Assembly: GCF_030555055.1 (NCBI RefSeq)
Contig: NZ_JAMOAO010000001.1
Span: forward strand, 496,001 to 560,000
DNA length: 64,000 nt
Reading direction: 5' to 3'
From: Nocardiopsis sp. YSL2
GTDB taxonomy: Bacteria > Actinomycetota > Actinomycetes > Streptosporangiales > Streptosporangiaceae
Shown one piece after another: positions 52,025 through 64,000 of the stretch. The first letter of the stretch is position 1, and each line of letters opens with the position of its first letter. The translations under genes and the position numbers were made by a program. Under the pieces are notes generated by a model, which worked only from the letters and a program-made list of their open reading frames with translations, searched no databases and was not told where the DNA came from.

Positions 52025-52924
52025 TCAGGCGATGTCGCGGGCCGACTCGGCGGCCCGCGCGGCGCTGGAGCCCTTCCACCCGGGCGCGCCCAGGGCGTCG
52101 AAGGGGATCGAGCCGACGTCGTCGAAGCGCACCTGCTCGCCCCGGAAGACCGGGCCGTCCACGCAGGAGCGCACCATGCGGGTGATGCCGTCGTCCCCCA
52201 CCACCGGGACCACGCAGGTCATGCAGATCCCGGTGCCGCAGGCCATGGTCTCCTCGACCGAGACCTGCACGGGGATGCCGTGCGTGCCGGCCACGGCGGT
52301 GGCGGCGCGCAGCATCGGCATCGGCCCGCAGGCGTAGACCACGTCGGAACGGGCCTCCTCGATGACCCGCCCCAGGACGTCGGTGACGCGTCCGCGGGTA
52401 CCGAAGGACCCGTCGTCGGTGGTGAAGACCGCGGTCTCCGCGACGCGGCGGGCGGTGATGGCGCTGAACACCCGGTCGGCCGAGGCCGCGCCCAGGACGA
52501 AGTCCACCCGGCAGCCGCGCCGCCGCAGCGACTGCGCCAGCGGGAAGAGCGGGGCGCTGCCGGACCCTCCGCCCACGAGCACGCAGTTGACCGGGTCGCG
52601 GGGCAGCGGGAACGGGCGCCCCAGCGGGCCGACCACGTCGAGCAGGTCGCGTGATCTTCGCTCGGCCAGCCAGGCGGTCCCGGTCCCGCGCACGGAGAAC
52701 AGGAACTCGACGGTGCCGCCGTAGTCGGGCTTGACGTCGTGGATGGCGAAGGGGCGGCGCAGCAGCGTGCTGGAGTGGTCGCCGCCCACCGACACCGAGA
52801 CGAACTGGCCCGAGCGGAAGCGCTCGGCTATGCCCGGGGCGACGACGGTGATGGCGTAGTAGGCGTCCACCCTGCGCACGTTCAGCACGGGGCACCTGAC
52901 CTGCACCGGTCCGTTGTCGCTCAT
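52025..52924 (-). CDS. pyrK: Dihydroorotate dehydrogenase electron-transfer subunit
   Basis: FAD/[2Fe-2S] subunit of 299 residues that links PyrD to NAD. The FAD-binding domain contains LLRRPFAIHD; the NAD domain contains LVGGGSGSAPLFPLAQSL; the cluster ligands are the cysteines of ACGTGICMTC and the later RSCVDGPVF. The ATG at 52924 is preceded by GAGG at a slightly long distance. It lies 79 bases upstream of pyrD in the same direction. Confidence 0.93.
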   Translation of the reverse strand: MSDNGPVQVRCPVLNVRRVDAYYAITVVAPGIAERFRSGQFVSVSVGGDHSSTLLRRPFAIHDVKPDYGGTVEFLFSVRGTGTAWLAERRSRDLLDVVGPLGRPFPLPRDPVNCVLVGGGSGSAPLFPLAQSLRRRGCRVDFVLGAASADRVFSAITARRVAETAVFTTDDGSFGTRGRVTDVLGRVIEEARSDVVYACGPMPMLRAATAVAGTHGIPVQVSVEETMACGTGICMTCVVPVVGDDGITRMVRSCVDGPVFRGEQVRFDDVGSIPFDALGAPGWKGSSAARAAESARDIA

Positions 52925-53233
52925 GGTGTGGCGCAAACCTCTCTCACCTCGGCGGTGCGGACGCCGGGGCCCGTGGCCCGCGGCGCCCGCACTCTACAGC
53001 CCGTCAGGGGGCCGCACCCGGCGGATGCGGCCCGGACGTACAGCCTAGGCTGTGTTCCCCCGAACCTCGGCTTCGCTTCGGTTCGTGCCCGGGCGCCGGA
53101 GGTACGGGGACCTTCGGGCCCTTCGGCGCACTCCCTCGCCCGCCCGTCGTCCGCCACCACCCTCAACGGACGCCTACGGCGGTGCCCTTCCTGTGGAGCA
53201 CACCGTCGGGTCCTCCGGAACCCCGCCTGCGCC
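52925..53233. repeat. Dispersed repeat, copy C, in carB-pyrK gap
   Basis: No gene here. Positions about 53135-53195 (CCGTCGTCCGCCACCACC and the following CTCAACGGACGCCTACGGCG) match the argC-argJ copy with few differences. The part at 53065-53135, with CGCTTCGGTTCGTGC and GGGGACCTTCGGGCC, resembles the pheT tandem unit, linking the two repeat types. Confidence 0.7.
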
Positions 53234-56539
<3,306 letters not shown>

Positions 56540-56549
56540 GCTCTTCCTC

Positions 56550-57695
56550 TTACTGCTTGGCAGCCGGTGCGGGCTGGGCGGACATCAGGTCGCAGAACTC
56601 GTCGAAGAGTGCGGCGGCGTCGTGGGGGCCGGCGGCGGCCTCCGGGTGGAACTGGACGCTGAACACGGGGCGGTCCAGCAGCCGCAGGCCCTCGACGACC
56701 TGGTCGTTGAGGCCGATGTGGCTGACCTCGGCCCGGCCGTAGGGGGTGTCGAAGGGCGTGTCGAGCGGCGCGTCGACGGCGAAGCCGTGGTTCTGGCTGG
56801 TGATGGCGACCTTGGTCGTACGGGTGTCGCGGACCGGCTGGTTGACGCCGCGGTGCCCGAAGCGGAGCTTGTAGGTGCCCAGGCCCAGGGATCGGCCCAG
56901 GATCTGGTTGCCGAAGCAGATGCCGAACAGCGGCGTGCCCGCGTCCAGCACTCCGCGCATCGCGGCCACGGGGCCGTCGGCGGTGGCGGGGTCGCCGGGA
57001 CCGTTGCTGAAGAACACGCCGTCCGGGTCCAGGGCGAGGATGTCCTCGGCTGTGGCGGACGAGGGCAGCACGGTGACGCGGCAGCCGCGCTCGGCGAGGC
57101 GCTGCGGGGTCATCGCCTTGATGCCCAGGTCGACCGCGGCGACGTGGAAGCGGGTCTGGACGCCCTCGGGCGGCAGGACCTCGTACGGCGCGTCGGTGCT
57201 GACCTGGGCCGCCAGGTCGGCGCCGGCCATGGCCGGCTGTTCCAGGACACGGGCGAGCAGTGCCTGGGGGTCGGTCTCCACGGAGCTGACGGCGGCGCGC
57301 ATGGCGCCCCGGTCGCGCAGGTGGCGGGTGAGGGCGCGGGTGCCGGTGAGGGCGATGCCGACCACACCCTGGCGGCGCAGCTCCTCGTCGAGGGTGCGCT
57401 GGGCACGCCAGTTGGAGGGGATGCGCGCGGGCTCGCGGACGACGTATCCGGCGACCCAGATCCGGCCGGACTCGGGGTCGTCGTCGTTGACGCCGGTGTT
57501 GCCGATGTGCGGCGCGGTCATCACGACGATCTGCCGGTGGTAGGAGGGGTCGGTGAGGGTCTCCTGGTAGCCGGTCATGCCGGTGTTGAAGACGGCCTCG
57601 CCGAAGGTCTCGCCGACGGCGCCGAAGGAGCGGCCGTGGAAGACGCGGCCGTCCTCGAGCACCAGAATCGCCGGACCGCCCGTTGCCTCGGACAC
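56550..57695 (-). CDS. carA: Carbamoyl-phosphate synthase small subunit
   Basis: Glutamine amidotransferase subunit that supplies ammonia to CarB. The 381-residue protein has an N-terminal CPSase domain ([16 protein letters not shown]) and a class I GATase domain with the nucleophile in FGICFGNQ and the His/Glu pair in QFHPEA. The GTG at 57695 follows GAGGGGGG; the longer open frame into pyrC lacks conserved sequence. Confidence 0.96.
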   Translation of the reverse strand: MSEATGGPAILVLEDGRVFHGRSFGAVGETFGEAVFNTGMTGYQETLTDPSYHRQIVVMTAPHIGNTGVNDDDPESGRIWVAGYVVREPARIPSNWRAQRTLDEELRRQGVVGIALTGTRALTRHLRDRGAMRAAVSSVETDPQALLARVLEQPAMAGADLAAQVSTDAPYEVLPPEGVQTRFHVAAVDLGIKAMTPQRLAERGCRVTVLPSSATAEDILALDPDGVFFSNGPGDPATADGPVAAMRGVLDAGTPLFGICFGNQILGRSLGLGTYKLRFGHRGVNQPVRDTRTTKVAITSQNHGFAVDAPLDTPFDTPYGRAEVSHIGLNDQVVEGLRLLDRPVFSVQFHPEAAAGPHDAAALFDEFCDLMSAQPAPAAKQ

Positions 57696-57745
57696 GTTGC
57701 CCCCCTCTACCGCGCCAGGCCGTACCTGGGCGTTCTCTGCTCTGC

Positions 57746-59047
57746 TCACTTGATCTTGCCTTCCAGGACGGTCGGGACGCCGCGCAGGAACGTGGCGTGG
57801 ACACGGCCCGGCAGGGTCATGCCCCGGAAGGGCGTGTTGCCGCTCTTCGTGGCCATGGCTCCCCCGTCCACCGCCACGGGCGCCGCGGGGTCGTACAGGA
57901 CGACGTTGGCGGGCTCGCCGACGGCGAGGCCGCGCCCGTGCCCGTCGACCCGGCCGATGCGGGCCGGGACGGTGGACATGCGTTCGGCGACCTCGGCCCA
58001 GGTGAGCAGGCCGGTGTCGACCATGGTCTCCTGCACCACCGCGAGCGCGGTCTCCAGACCCACCATCCCCATGGCGGCCGTGGACCACTCGGTCTCCTTG
58101 GCCTCCGCCGGGTGCGGCGCGTGGTCGGTGGCGACGATGTCGATGGTGCCGTCGGCCAGACCCTCGCGCAGTGCCCGGACGTCCTCGGCGGTGCGCAGCG
58201 GCGGGTTGACCTTGTAGATCGGATCGTAGCTCTCCACCAGTTCGTCGGTGAGAAGCAGGTGGTGGGGTGTGACCTCGGCGGTGACGTCGCAGCCGCGCGC
58301 CTTGGCCCAGCGGATGATGTCGACCGAGCCCTTGGTGGAGACGTGGCACACGTGCAGGCGGGAGCCGACGTGCTGGGCGAGCAGGCAGTCGCGGGCGATG
58401 ATCGCCTCCTCGGCGACCGCGGGCCAGCCCGGAAGGCCGAGGCGGTCGGAGACGCAGCCCTCGTTCATCTGGGCGCCCTCGGTCAGGCGCGGTTCCTGGG
58501 CGTGCTGGGCGATGACGCCGTCGAAGGCCTTGACGTACTCCAGCGCGCGCCGCATGAGCAGGGCGTCGGAGACGCAGATCCCGTCGTCGGAGAAGACGCG
58601 GACGCGGGCCGCGGAGTCGGCCATGGCGCCGATCTCGGAGAGGCGCTCGCCGGCCAGGCCGATGGTGACGGCGCCGACCGGGCGCACGTCGCAGTACCCG
58701 GCCTCGCGGCCCAGGCGCCAGACCTGCTCGACGACGCCGGCGGTGTCGGCGACGGGGTCGGTGTTGGCCATGGCGTGCACGGCGGTGTAGCCGCCCATGG
58801 CGGCCGAGCGCGACCCGGTGGCGACGGTCTCGGCGTCCTCGCGGCCGGGCTCGCGCAGGTGGGTGTGCAGGTCCACCAGCCCGGGCAGGGCGACCAGGCC
58901 GGTGGCGTCGACGATCTCGGCGCCCTCGGGGGCGGTCAGGCCGGGGCCCGCCTCGGCGATCCTGCCGTCGGCGAGCAGGAGGTCGACGGGATCGCCGCCG
59001 AGCGGACGGGCGCCGCGGATCAGGTGCGGTGCGTTGGTGTCGGGCAT
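57746..59047 (-). CDS. pyrC: Dihydroorotase
   Basis: Zinc amidohydrolase of 433 residues closing carbamoyl aspartate to dihydroorotate. The metal-binding [10 protein letters not shown], the later His of HVCHVST and IVATDHAPH are present. The ATG at 59047 follows GAGGAAG. It lies between pyrB and carA; 137 bases separate it from pyrB. Confidence 0.96.
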   Translation of the reverse strand: MPDTNAPHLIRGARPLGGDPVDLLLADGRIAEAGPGLTAPEGAEIVDATGLVALPGLVDLHTHLREPGREDAETVATGSRSAAMGGYTAVHAMANTDPVADTAGVVEQVWRLGREAGYCDVRPVGAVTIGLAGERLSEIGAMADSAARVRVFSDDGICVSDALLMRRALEYVKAFDGVIAQHAQEPRLTEGAQMNEGCVSDRLGLPGWPAVAEEAIIARDCLLAQHVGSRLHVCHVSTKGSVDIIRWAKARGCDVTAEVTPHHLLLTDELVESYDPIYKVNPPLRTAEDVRALREGLADGTIDIVATDHAPHPAEAKETEWSTAAMGMVGLETALAVVQETMVDTGLLTWAEVAERMSTVPARIGRVDGHGRGLAVGEPANVVLYDPAAPVAVDGGAMATKSGNTPFRGMTLPGRVHATFLRGVPTVLEGKIK

Positions 59048-59184
59048 CGCGGTGTGGCTTCCTCGTGATTCGTGTGGAGTCAGGCTCGGTGGCCGCCCGT
59101 CGGCGCGGACCGTTCTTCGGGCGGCCGTCGGGGCGGTCGGGCGCGGGCGCCCCGTGTGGTCGGAGGGCGTGCCGGTGCCGCTGT

Positions 59185-60092
59185 TCAGGACCCGCCGAGC
59201 AGCAGGTAGAGCACGGCCATGCGCAGGCTGACGCCGTTGGTGACCTGTTCGGTGACGGTGCAGCGCGGGGAGTCGGCGACCTCGGCGGAGATCTCCATTC
59301 CGCGCACCATCGGTCCGGGGTGCATGACGATGGCGTCCTGCGGCATGCGTCGCAGGCGCTCGCCATCGAGTCCGAAGCCCCGGCTGTACTCGCGCTCGGA
59401 GGGGAAGAAGGACTCGTGCATGCGTTCGGCCTGGACGCGCAGCAGCATGACCACGTCGGACTTGGGCAGGACGTCGTCGAGGTCGTAGGAGACCTCGCAC
59501 GACCAGGTGTGGACCGAGACCGGCAGCAGGGTGGGCGGCGCGACCAGGGTCACGTGCGCGCCCAGGGTGGTGAGCAGGAGCACGTTGGAGCGGGCGACAC
59601 GGCTGTGCAGGATGTCGCCGACGATCGCCACGCGCAGGCCCTCCAGGCGGCCGAGCCGGGAGCGCATGGTGAAGGCGTCCAGGAGCGCCTGGGTGGGGTG
59701 CTCGTGGGTGCCGTCGCCCGCGTTGAGCACGGAGCCGTCGACCCAGTTGGCGAGCCGGTGCGCGGCGCCGGAGGCGCTGTGGCGGATGACGACGCCGTCG
59801 GCTCCCATGGCCTGCAGGGTCAGCGCGGTGTCCTTGAGGCTCTCGCCCTTGGAGACGCTGGAGCCCTTGGCGGAGAAGTTGATGACGTCGGCGGACAGGC
59901 GCTTGGCGGCCAGTTCGAAGGACGTGCGGGTGCGGGTGGAGTCCTCGTAGAAGAGGTTGACGACGGTGCGGCCCCGCAGGGTCGGCAGCTTCTTGACGGA
60001 TCGGTCGCCGACCTGGGCGAGCTCCTCGGCCGTGTCCAGGATGAGGGTGGCCTCGTCGCGGGACAGGTCGCCGGTGGACAGCAGGTGGCGCA

Positions 60093-60093
<1 letters not shown>
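59185..60093 (-). CDS. pyrB: Aspartate carbamoyltransferase catalytic subunit
   Basis: Condenses carbamoyl phosphate with aspartate. The 302-residue protein has the carbamoyl-phosphate loop [12 protein letters not shown], the HPTQALLD motif, [11 protein letters not shown] and HPGPM. No pyrI follows, as expected for Gram-positive ATCases. The start overlaps the pyrR stop by one base (TGATG). Confidence 0.97.
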
Positions 60094-60827
<734 letters not shown>

Positions 60828-60852
60828 TCGTTAAAGGATGTCGATGCGCCCC

Positions 60853-60858
60853 ACGCTA
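60853..60858 (-). promoter_or_regulatory. Candidate -10 box of the pyr operon
   Basis: TAGCGT on the minus strand, identical to the bldD -10 box. It predicts a start site near 60846 and puts the PyrR-like hairpin at about +19. No clear -35 element is present. Confidence 0.4.
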
Positions 60859-60908
60859 CCAGCGGAGATCACGGAGCCCGAGATGAGGGGCGGTGACCGC
60901 TTCGGAGA

Positions 60909-60926
60909 GTGTGACTCTAGTCACAC
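60909..60926. promoter_or_regulatory. CRP-type palindrome between pyrR and bldD
   Basis: GTGTGACTCTAGTCACAC is a perfect inverted repeat that contains the full CRP consensus TGTGA-N6-TCACA. Its centre is about 71 bases upstream of the predicted pyr start site, a position typical of class I activation. It lies over 200 bases from the bldD promoter. Otherwise no gene is recognised in this 500-base divergent region. Confidence 0.65.
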
Positions 60927-61132
60927 CCCATGTGGGCAGTTTCGCGCCCGAGAGTAGCCAAACCATGACAAGACGGATACATCCTTACCTGGTGCAAAAG
61001 CTGAAATTCCCTGTAGGAGCGGGCTTTTCGCCCTCCCGGTGTGCCCCCTCTCGCCCCGATCGATCCGGACATGAGAGGAGTCTCACCTACACACGGTTTG
61101 GCCACTGATTCGTCGCGTTTCACCCCAACGGC

Positions 61133-61173
61133 TTGACCTGGGAGCCAGACCGTCCTAGCGTCACTGTCTGTAA
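61133..61173 (+). promoter_or_regulatory. bldD promoter with possible BldD box
   Basis: TTGACC (61133-61138) and TAGCGT (61156-61161) with a 17-base spacer form the best promoter in the window, giving a leader of about 127 bases. TCAC-TGTCT-GTAA at 61161-61173 keeps both half-sites of the BldD consensus TnAC...GTnA but not its two central fixed bases. Autorepression by BldD is plausible. Confidence 0.6.
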
Positions 61174-61294
61174 TCAATACCGGGTGGGGTTGCGCCCCGT
61201 CACCGAACTGCCGGTCCGCTCAGCCGGGCGGGCGGGCGAACGGTCCACATCCCCCTCCGATCCAGCCACCGTCACGGCCGGGAGCGACAAGAAC

Positions 61295-61789
61295 ATGCCA
61301 TCCGAATACGCGAAGTCCCTCGGTGCGCGACTGCGTGCCATCCGCACCCAGCAGGGCCTGTCCCTGCACGGGGTGGAGGAGAAGTCCCACGGGCGCTGGA
61401 AGGCCGTCGTGGTCGGCTCCTACGAACGTGGCGACCGTGCGGTCACTGTCCAGAAGCTCGCCGAGCTCGCCGACTTCTACGGTGTCCCGATGTCGGAGCT
61501 GCTGCCCGGCGGCGCCGCACCCACCCCGCTGGGCCCCACACCCAAGCTCGTCATCGACCTCGAGCGCATGCAGCAGGTCCCGCAGGAGAAGGCGGGTCCG
61601 CTGTCGCGCTACGTGGCCACCATCCAGAGCCAGCGCGGCGACTACAACGGGCGCGTGCTGTCCATCCGCCAGGAGGACCTGCGCTCACTCGCGGTCATCT
61701 ACGACAAGTCGCCCTCGGACCTGACCGAGGAGCTCATCAACTGGGGCGTTCTCGACCCCGAGGCGCGCCGGGCCGTCGACGCCTTCTGA
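61295..61789 (+). CDS. bldD: Developmental master regulator BldD
   Basis: Represses sporulation genes when dimerised by tetrameric cyclic di-GMP. The 164-residue protein has the Xre-type helix-turn-helix domain (about 5-75, GLSLHGVEEKSHGRWKAVVV) and the C-terminal c-di-GMP domain. The binding signature is RGD-x8-RQED (114-128), where Streptomyces has RQDD, so one acidic ligand is lengthened to Glu127. The ATG gives the family N-terminus (PSEYAKSLGARLRAIRTQQG). It is divergent from the pyr operon. Confidence 0.96.
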   Translation: MPSEYAKSLGARLRAIRTQQGLSLHGVEEKSHGRWKAVVVGSYERGDRAVTVQKLAELADFYGVPMSELLPGGAAPTPLGPTPKLVIDLERMQQVPQEKAGPLSRYVATIQSQRGDYNGRVLSIRQEDLRSLAVIYDKSPSDLTEELINWGVLDPEARRAVDAF

Positions 61790-61811
61790 CCTGGGCACGC
61801 CCGCACTGACC

Positions 61812-61843
61812 AGAACCGGTAGCCGCCCTGGACTGCCGGTTCT
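61812..61843 (+). terminator. Terminator after bldD
   Basis: AGAACCGGTAG pairs with CTGCCGGTTCT (one G-T wobble) around a 10-base loop, 23 bases past the bldD stop. Confidence 0.65.
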
Positions 61844-62065
61844 CGTCGTGTCGGCTCCCCCCGCTCCCGGGATCCGGCACGCGAGTGGTGTGAACGAGAG
61901 CGGCGCGGCCGGGCCTTGGGGCTTCCCCTCCCCACGCCGGCCGCGCCGCCGCGCCGCCGGCCGAACCGGCGGTGATCGAACTCCTGTTCGATACGCCCAG
62001 TTAACCGCAGGCCGCGCGGGTCGTCAAGCACCCGCGCGCGGACCGGGCGGGCATAGTGTTGGTCC

Positions 62066-62683
62066 GTGGTAGACGACACCGAGCTGCGTGAACTGGACCC
62101 ACGGACGTTCTCGCACGCCGTCCCCGCACTCCTGGAGGTGTACGAGGCGGCCATGCGCCCGCCCCCGGAGCAGCTGCCCGGGCGGGCCGCCATCATGGAC
62201 GGCCACGCCTCCTACCCCGGGTTCCGCTCCGTCGTCGCCCTGAGCGGCACGGACGCCGCCGGCTTCGCCTACGCCTTCCACGGCAGACCCGGCCAGTGGT
62301 GGCACGACACGGTCGTGGAGGGGCTGCGCACCCGAGGCCGGACCCGCGACGTGCGCCGCTACCTGTCCGACCCCCTGGAGATCGCCGAGGTCCACGTCCG
62401 ACCGGAGGCGCAGGGCAGGGGCGTCGGCCGGGCCATGCTGCACGCCCTGTCACGGGACAGGCCGGAGCGCACCGCGGTGCTGTCCACGCGTGCGGGACCC
62501 TCCGTGGCGCGCCACCTGTACCTCTCGTGCGGGTTCACCGAGGTGCTGGAGGAGTTCACCTTCCCCGGCAGCCCCGGTCAGCCCTTCGCGATCATGGCCG
62601 CGCGGCTCCCGCTGAGCGGTCCTCCCGACGACCGGAGACCTCCCGATAGATCTGCCTGGTGGCCGTGGACCGGTTCGAGGTGA
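62066..62683 (+). CDS. GNAT-family acetyltransferase
   Basis: Protein of 205 residues with the acetyl-CoA loop [15 protein letters not shown] (about 112-126) and a C-terminal [19 protein letters not shown]. The substrate is unknown. The GTG start lacks a Shine-Dalgarno but lies six bases after TAGTGT, suggesting a leaderless mRNA. The last 92 bases overlap the 3' end of metF on the opposite strand. Confidence 0.87.
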   Translation: MVDDTELRELDPRTFSHAVPALLEVYEAAMRPPPEQLPGRAAIMDGHASYPGFRSVVALSGTDAAGFAYAFHGRPGQWWHDTVVEGLRTRGRTRDVRRYLSDPLEIAEVHVRPEAQGRGVGRAMLHALSRDRPERTAVLSTRAGPSVARHLYLSCGFTEVLEEFTFPGSPGQPFAIMAARLPLSGPPDDRRPPDRSAWWPWTGSR

Positions 62684-63548
62684 TGAAGTGGATGCCCGGT
62701 GCGCCCTCGGCCAGCAGCCGCTGGCACATGCGCTGGGCGTACTCGATACCGAAGGCGCGCACGGACTCGGCGTCGTCGCCGAAGCTCTCGAACTTCGCCG
62801 CCAGATCGGCCGGGAACTTCGCACCCGACAGCTGCTCGGAGCGCGGGATGAACGACGTGCGCACCACCGGGAAGACCTCGGGGATGATCGGCACCTCGCA
62901 CCCGCGCGCCGCCACGCGGTCGCGCAGCCGCAGGTAGTCCTCCGGGTCGAAGAACATCTGGGTGATGGCGTAGTCCGCGCCCGCGTCGCACTTGCGCACG
63001 AAGTGGTCGGTGTCGGTCTCCACGTCCGCCGAGCGCGGGTGCTTGTAGGGGAAGGCCGCCACGCCCACGCAGAAGTCGCCGCTCTCCTTGAGCAGGCGCA
63101 CCAGTTCCTCGGTGTAGGTGAGCCCCTGGGGGTGGCGCACCCACTCGCCGTCGGGGTCGCCGGGCGGGTCCCCGCGCACGGCCAGCATGTTCGACACGCC
63201 CGCGTCGGCGAAGCGGCCGATGAGGTGGCGCAGTTCGGCGACCGAGTGGTCGACCAGGGTCATGTGCGCGACCGGCAGCAGCGTGGTGTCGGTCGCGATG
63301 CGCTCGGTGGTCTCGACGGTCATGCCGCGGGTGCTGCCGCCGGCCCCGTAGGTGACGGACACGAACGAGGGGCCGAGGGCCTCGATCTCGCGGATCGCGC
63401 GCCACAGGCGCTCCTGCGCCAGCTCGGTTCGGGGCGGGAAGAACTCGAAGGAGAACAGCGGCTCGCCCGCGTGGAGCAGCTCTCGGATGTGCCGGGGGCG
63501 GGGTGAGGGGTTTCGGAGCGCCACGGGGCGTGTCGGTGCAGCGAGCAT
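62592..63548 (-). CDS. metF: Methylenetetrahydrofolate reductase
   Basis: FAD-dependent reduction of methylene-THF to methyl-THF for methionine synthesis. The 318-residue TIM barrel starts its core with FSFEFFPPR (catalytic Glu), then [17 protein letters not shown] and the later [12 protein letters not shown] chose the ATG at 63548, preceded by AAGG; a longer start exists at 63599. TAAGGT seven bases upstream would also suit a leaderless transcript. Confidence 0.95.
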   Translation of the reverse strand: MLAAPTRPVALRNPSPRPRHIRELLHAGEPLFSFEFFPPRTELAQERLWRAIREIEALGPSFVSVTYGAGGSTRGMTVETTERIATDTTLLPVAHMTLVDHSVAELRHLIGRFADAGVSNMLAVRGDPPGDPDGEWVRHPQGLTYTEELVRLLKESGDFCVGVAAFPYKHPRSADVETDTDHFVRKCDAGADYAITQMFFDPEDYLRLRDRVAARGCEVPIIPEVFPVVRTSFIPRSEQLSGAKFPADLAAKFESFGDDAESVRAFGIEYAQRMCQRLLAEGAPGIHFITSNRSTATRQIYREVSGRREDRSAGAARP

Positions 63549-63696
63549 GACTCCAACCTTAGGCGAGGACTCCCGGGCACCGCGGAAAAGACGTCCCAAT
63601 ACGTGAGATCTCCCGGGAGAATGTCAGGATCGCCATCGCGGCGACCCGGCTCGGTCGGGGGCTCGCGAGCCGCGCTGCGGCCCGCGCGTCAGCCGC

Positions 63697-63702
63697 TACT
63701 GT
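63697..63702 (+). promoter_or_regulatory. -10-like box placing transcription start at the ATG
   Basis: TACTGT followed by seven bases and then ATG would start the mRNA at the initiation codon itself. No ribosome-binding site is visible, which supports leaderless translation of the polyprenyl synthase gene. Confidence 0.45.
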
Positions 63703-63709
63703 GCTGGGT

Positions 63710-64000
63710 ATGGCCCCTTCTTCTTCCTCTTCCGCCTCACCCGTCACCGCCATCCGCTCCGCCGTCGACCGCGAGCTGGCCGCGTTCTGCGCCGACCACC
63801 GCGCCCAGGTCCTGGCGATCGGCGAGGAGCTCGCGCCGGCCATGGACGCGTTGGAGGCGATGATCGCCGGCGGCAAGCGCCTGCGCCCGACCTTCCTCTA
63901 CTGGGGCTGGAGGGGCGCCGGGGGCGCCGCCGAGGACGAGCGGGTGGCCCGCGCCGCCGCCGCGCTGGAGTTCCTCCAGGCCTGCGCCCTGATCCACGAC
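63710..64000 (+). CDS. Polyprenyl diphosphate synthase (partial, N-terminal 97 residues)
   Basis: Trans-isoprenyl diphosphate synthase, cut by the window edge. The visible part has GGKRLRPTFLYWGW, the first conserved substrate-binding region, and ends in FLQACALIHD just where the first Asp-rich motif (DDxxD) begins. Chain length cannot be judged without the rest. The start is the ATG at 63710 or an in-frame GTG at 63701. It is divergent from metF. Confidence 0.88.
   Translation, partial: MAPSSSSSASPVTAIRSAVDRELAAFCADHRAQVLAIGEELAPAMDALEAMIAGGKRLRPTFLYWGWRGAGGAAEDERVARAAAALEFLQACALIHD

Overview
The window is very GC-rich (about 70% by eye), uses GTG and TTG starts freely, and carries bldD, mihF and the gene order infC-rpmI-rplT-RNA methyltransferase-histidine kinase-pheS-pheT followed by arg genes. 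This points to a high-GC sporulating or filamentous actinomycete. A Nocardiopsaceae/Streptosporangiales relative fits best, but the species assignment is inference.

Layout. About 0.3-9.1 kb (minus): arginine operon argC-J-B-D-F-R-G-H with ARG-box-like sequence before argC and a strong hairpin after argH; its argJ is short and has lost catalytic residues. 9.1-12.9 kb: FAD amine oxidase, MarR regulator and class III aminotransferase, probably amine catabolism. 13.2-21.9 kb: pheST, an orphan sensor kinase, an RNA methyltransferase and rplT-rpmI-infC with a long attenuator-like leader and an apparent AUC start. 22-32 kb: aroE, mltG, ruvX, alaS, a small membrane protein, a CHRD protein and two DUF proteins. 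32.3-38.6 kb: a membrane pseudokinase, an SRPBCC protein, RarA, a PAS/GAF/SpoIIE phosphatase and a 46-residue RanBP2-like zinc-finger protein. 38.7-43 kb: aspS, an MBL hydrolase and a DUF349 protein. 43.1-45 kb: a collagen-like LAQTG surface protein beside a DUF11-like membrane protein. 45-49.7 kb: metK, coaBC, rpoZ, gmk, mihF. 50-60.8 kb (minus): pyrimidine operon pyrR-B-C-carA-carB-pyrK-pyrD-pyrF, led by a PyrR-binding-loop-like hairpin beside the pyrR Shine-Dalgarno. 61.3-64 kb: bldD, a GNAT protein, metF and the start of a polyprenyl synthase.

Most of the window is housekeeping: two complete biosynthetic operons plus translation, nucleotide and one-carbon genes. The non-routine items are the degenerate ArgJ, the collagen-like/DUF11 pair, the zinc-finger microprotein, the pseudokinase, the 600-residue charged tail of MltG, and a dispersed GC-rich repeat family. 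The repeats occupy gaps in the arg, coaBC-rpoZ and pyr clusters, form a 3 x 134-bp tandem array after pheT, and seem to have donated the last residues of PyrR. A consensus CRP-type site (TGTGA-N6-TCACA) lies between pyrR and bldD.
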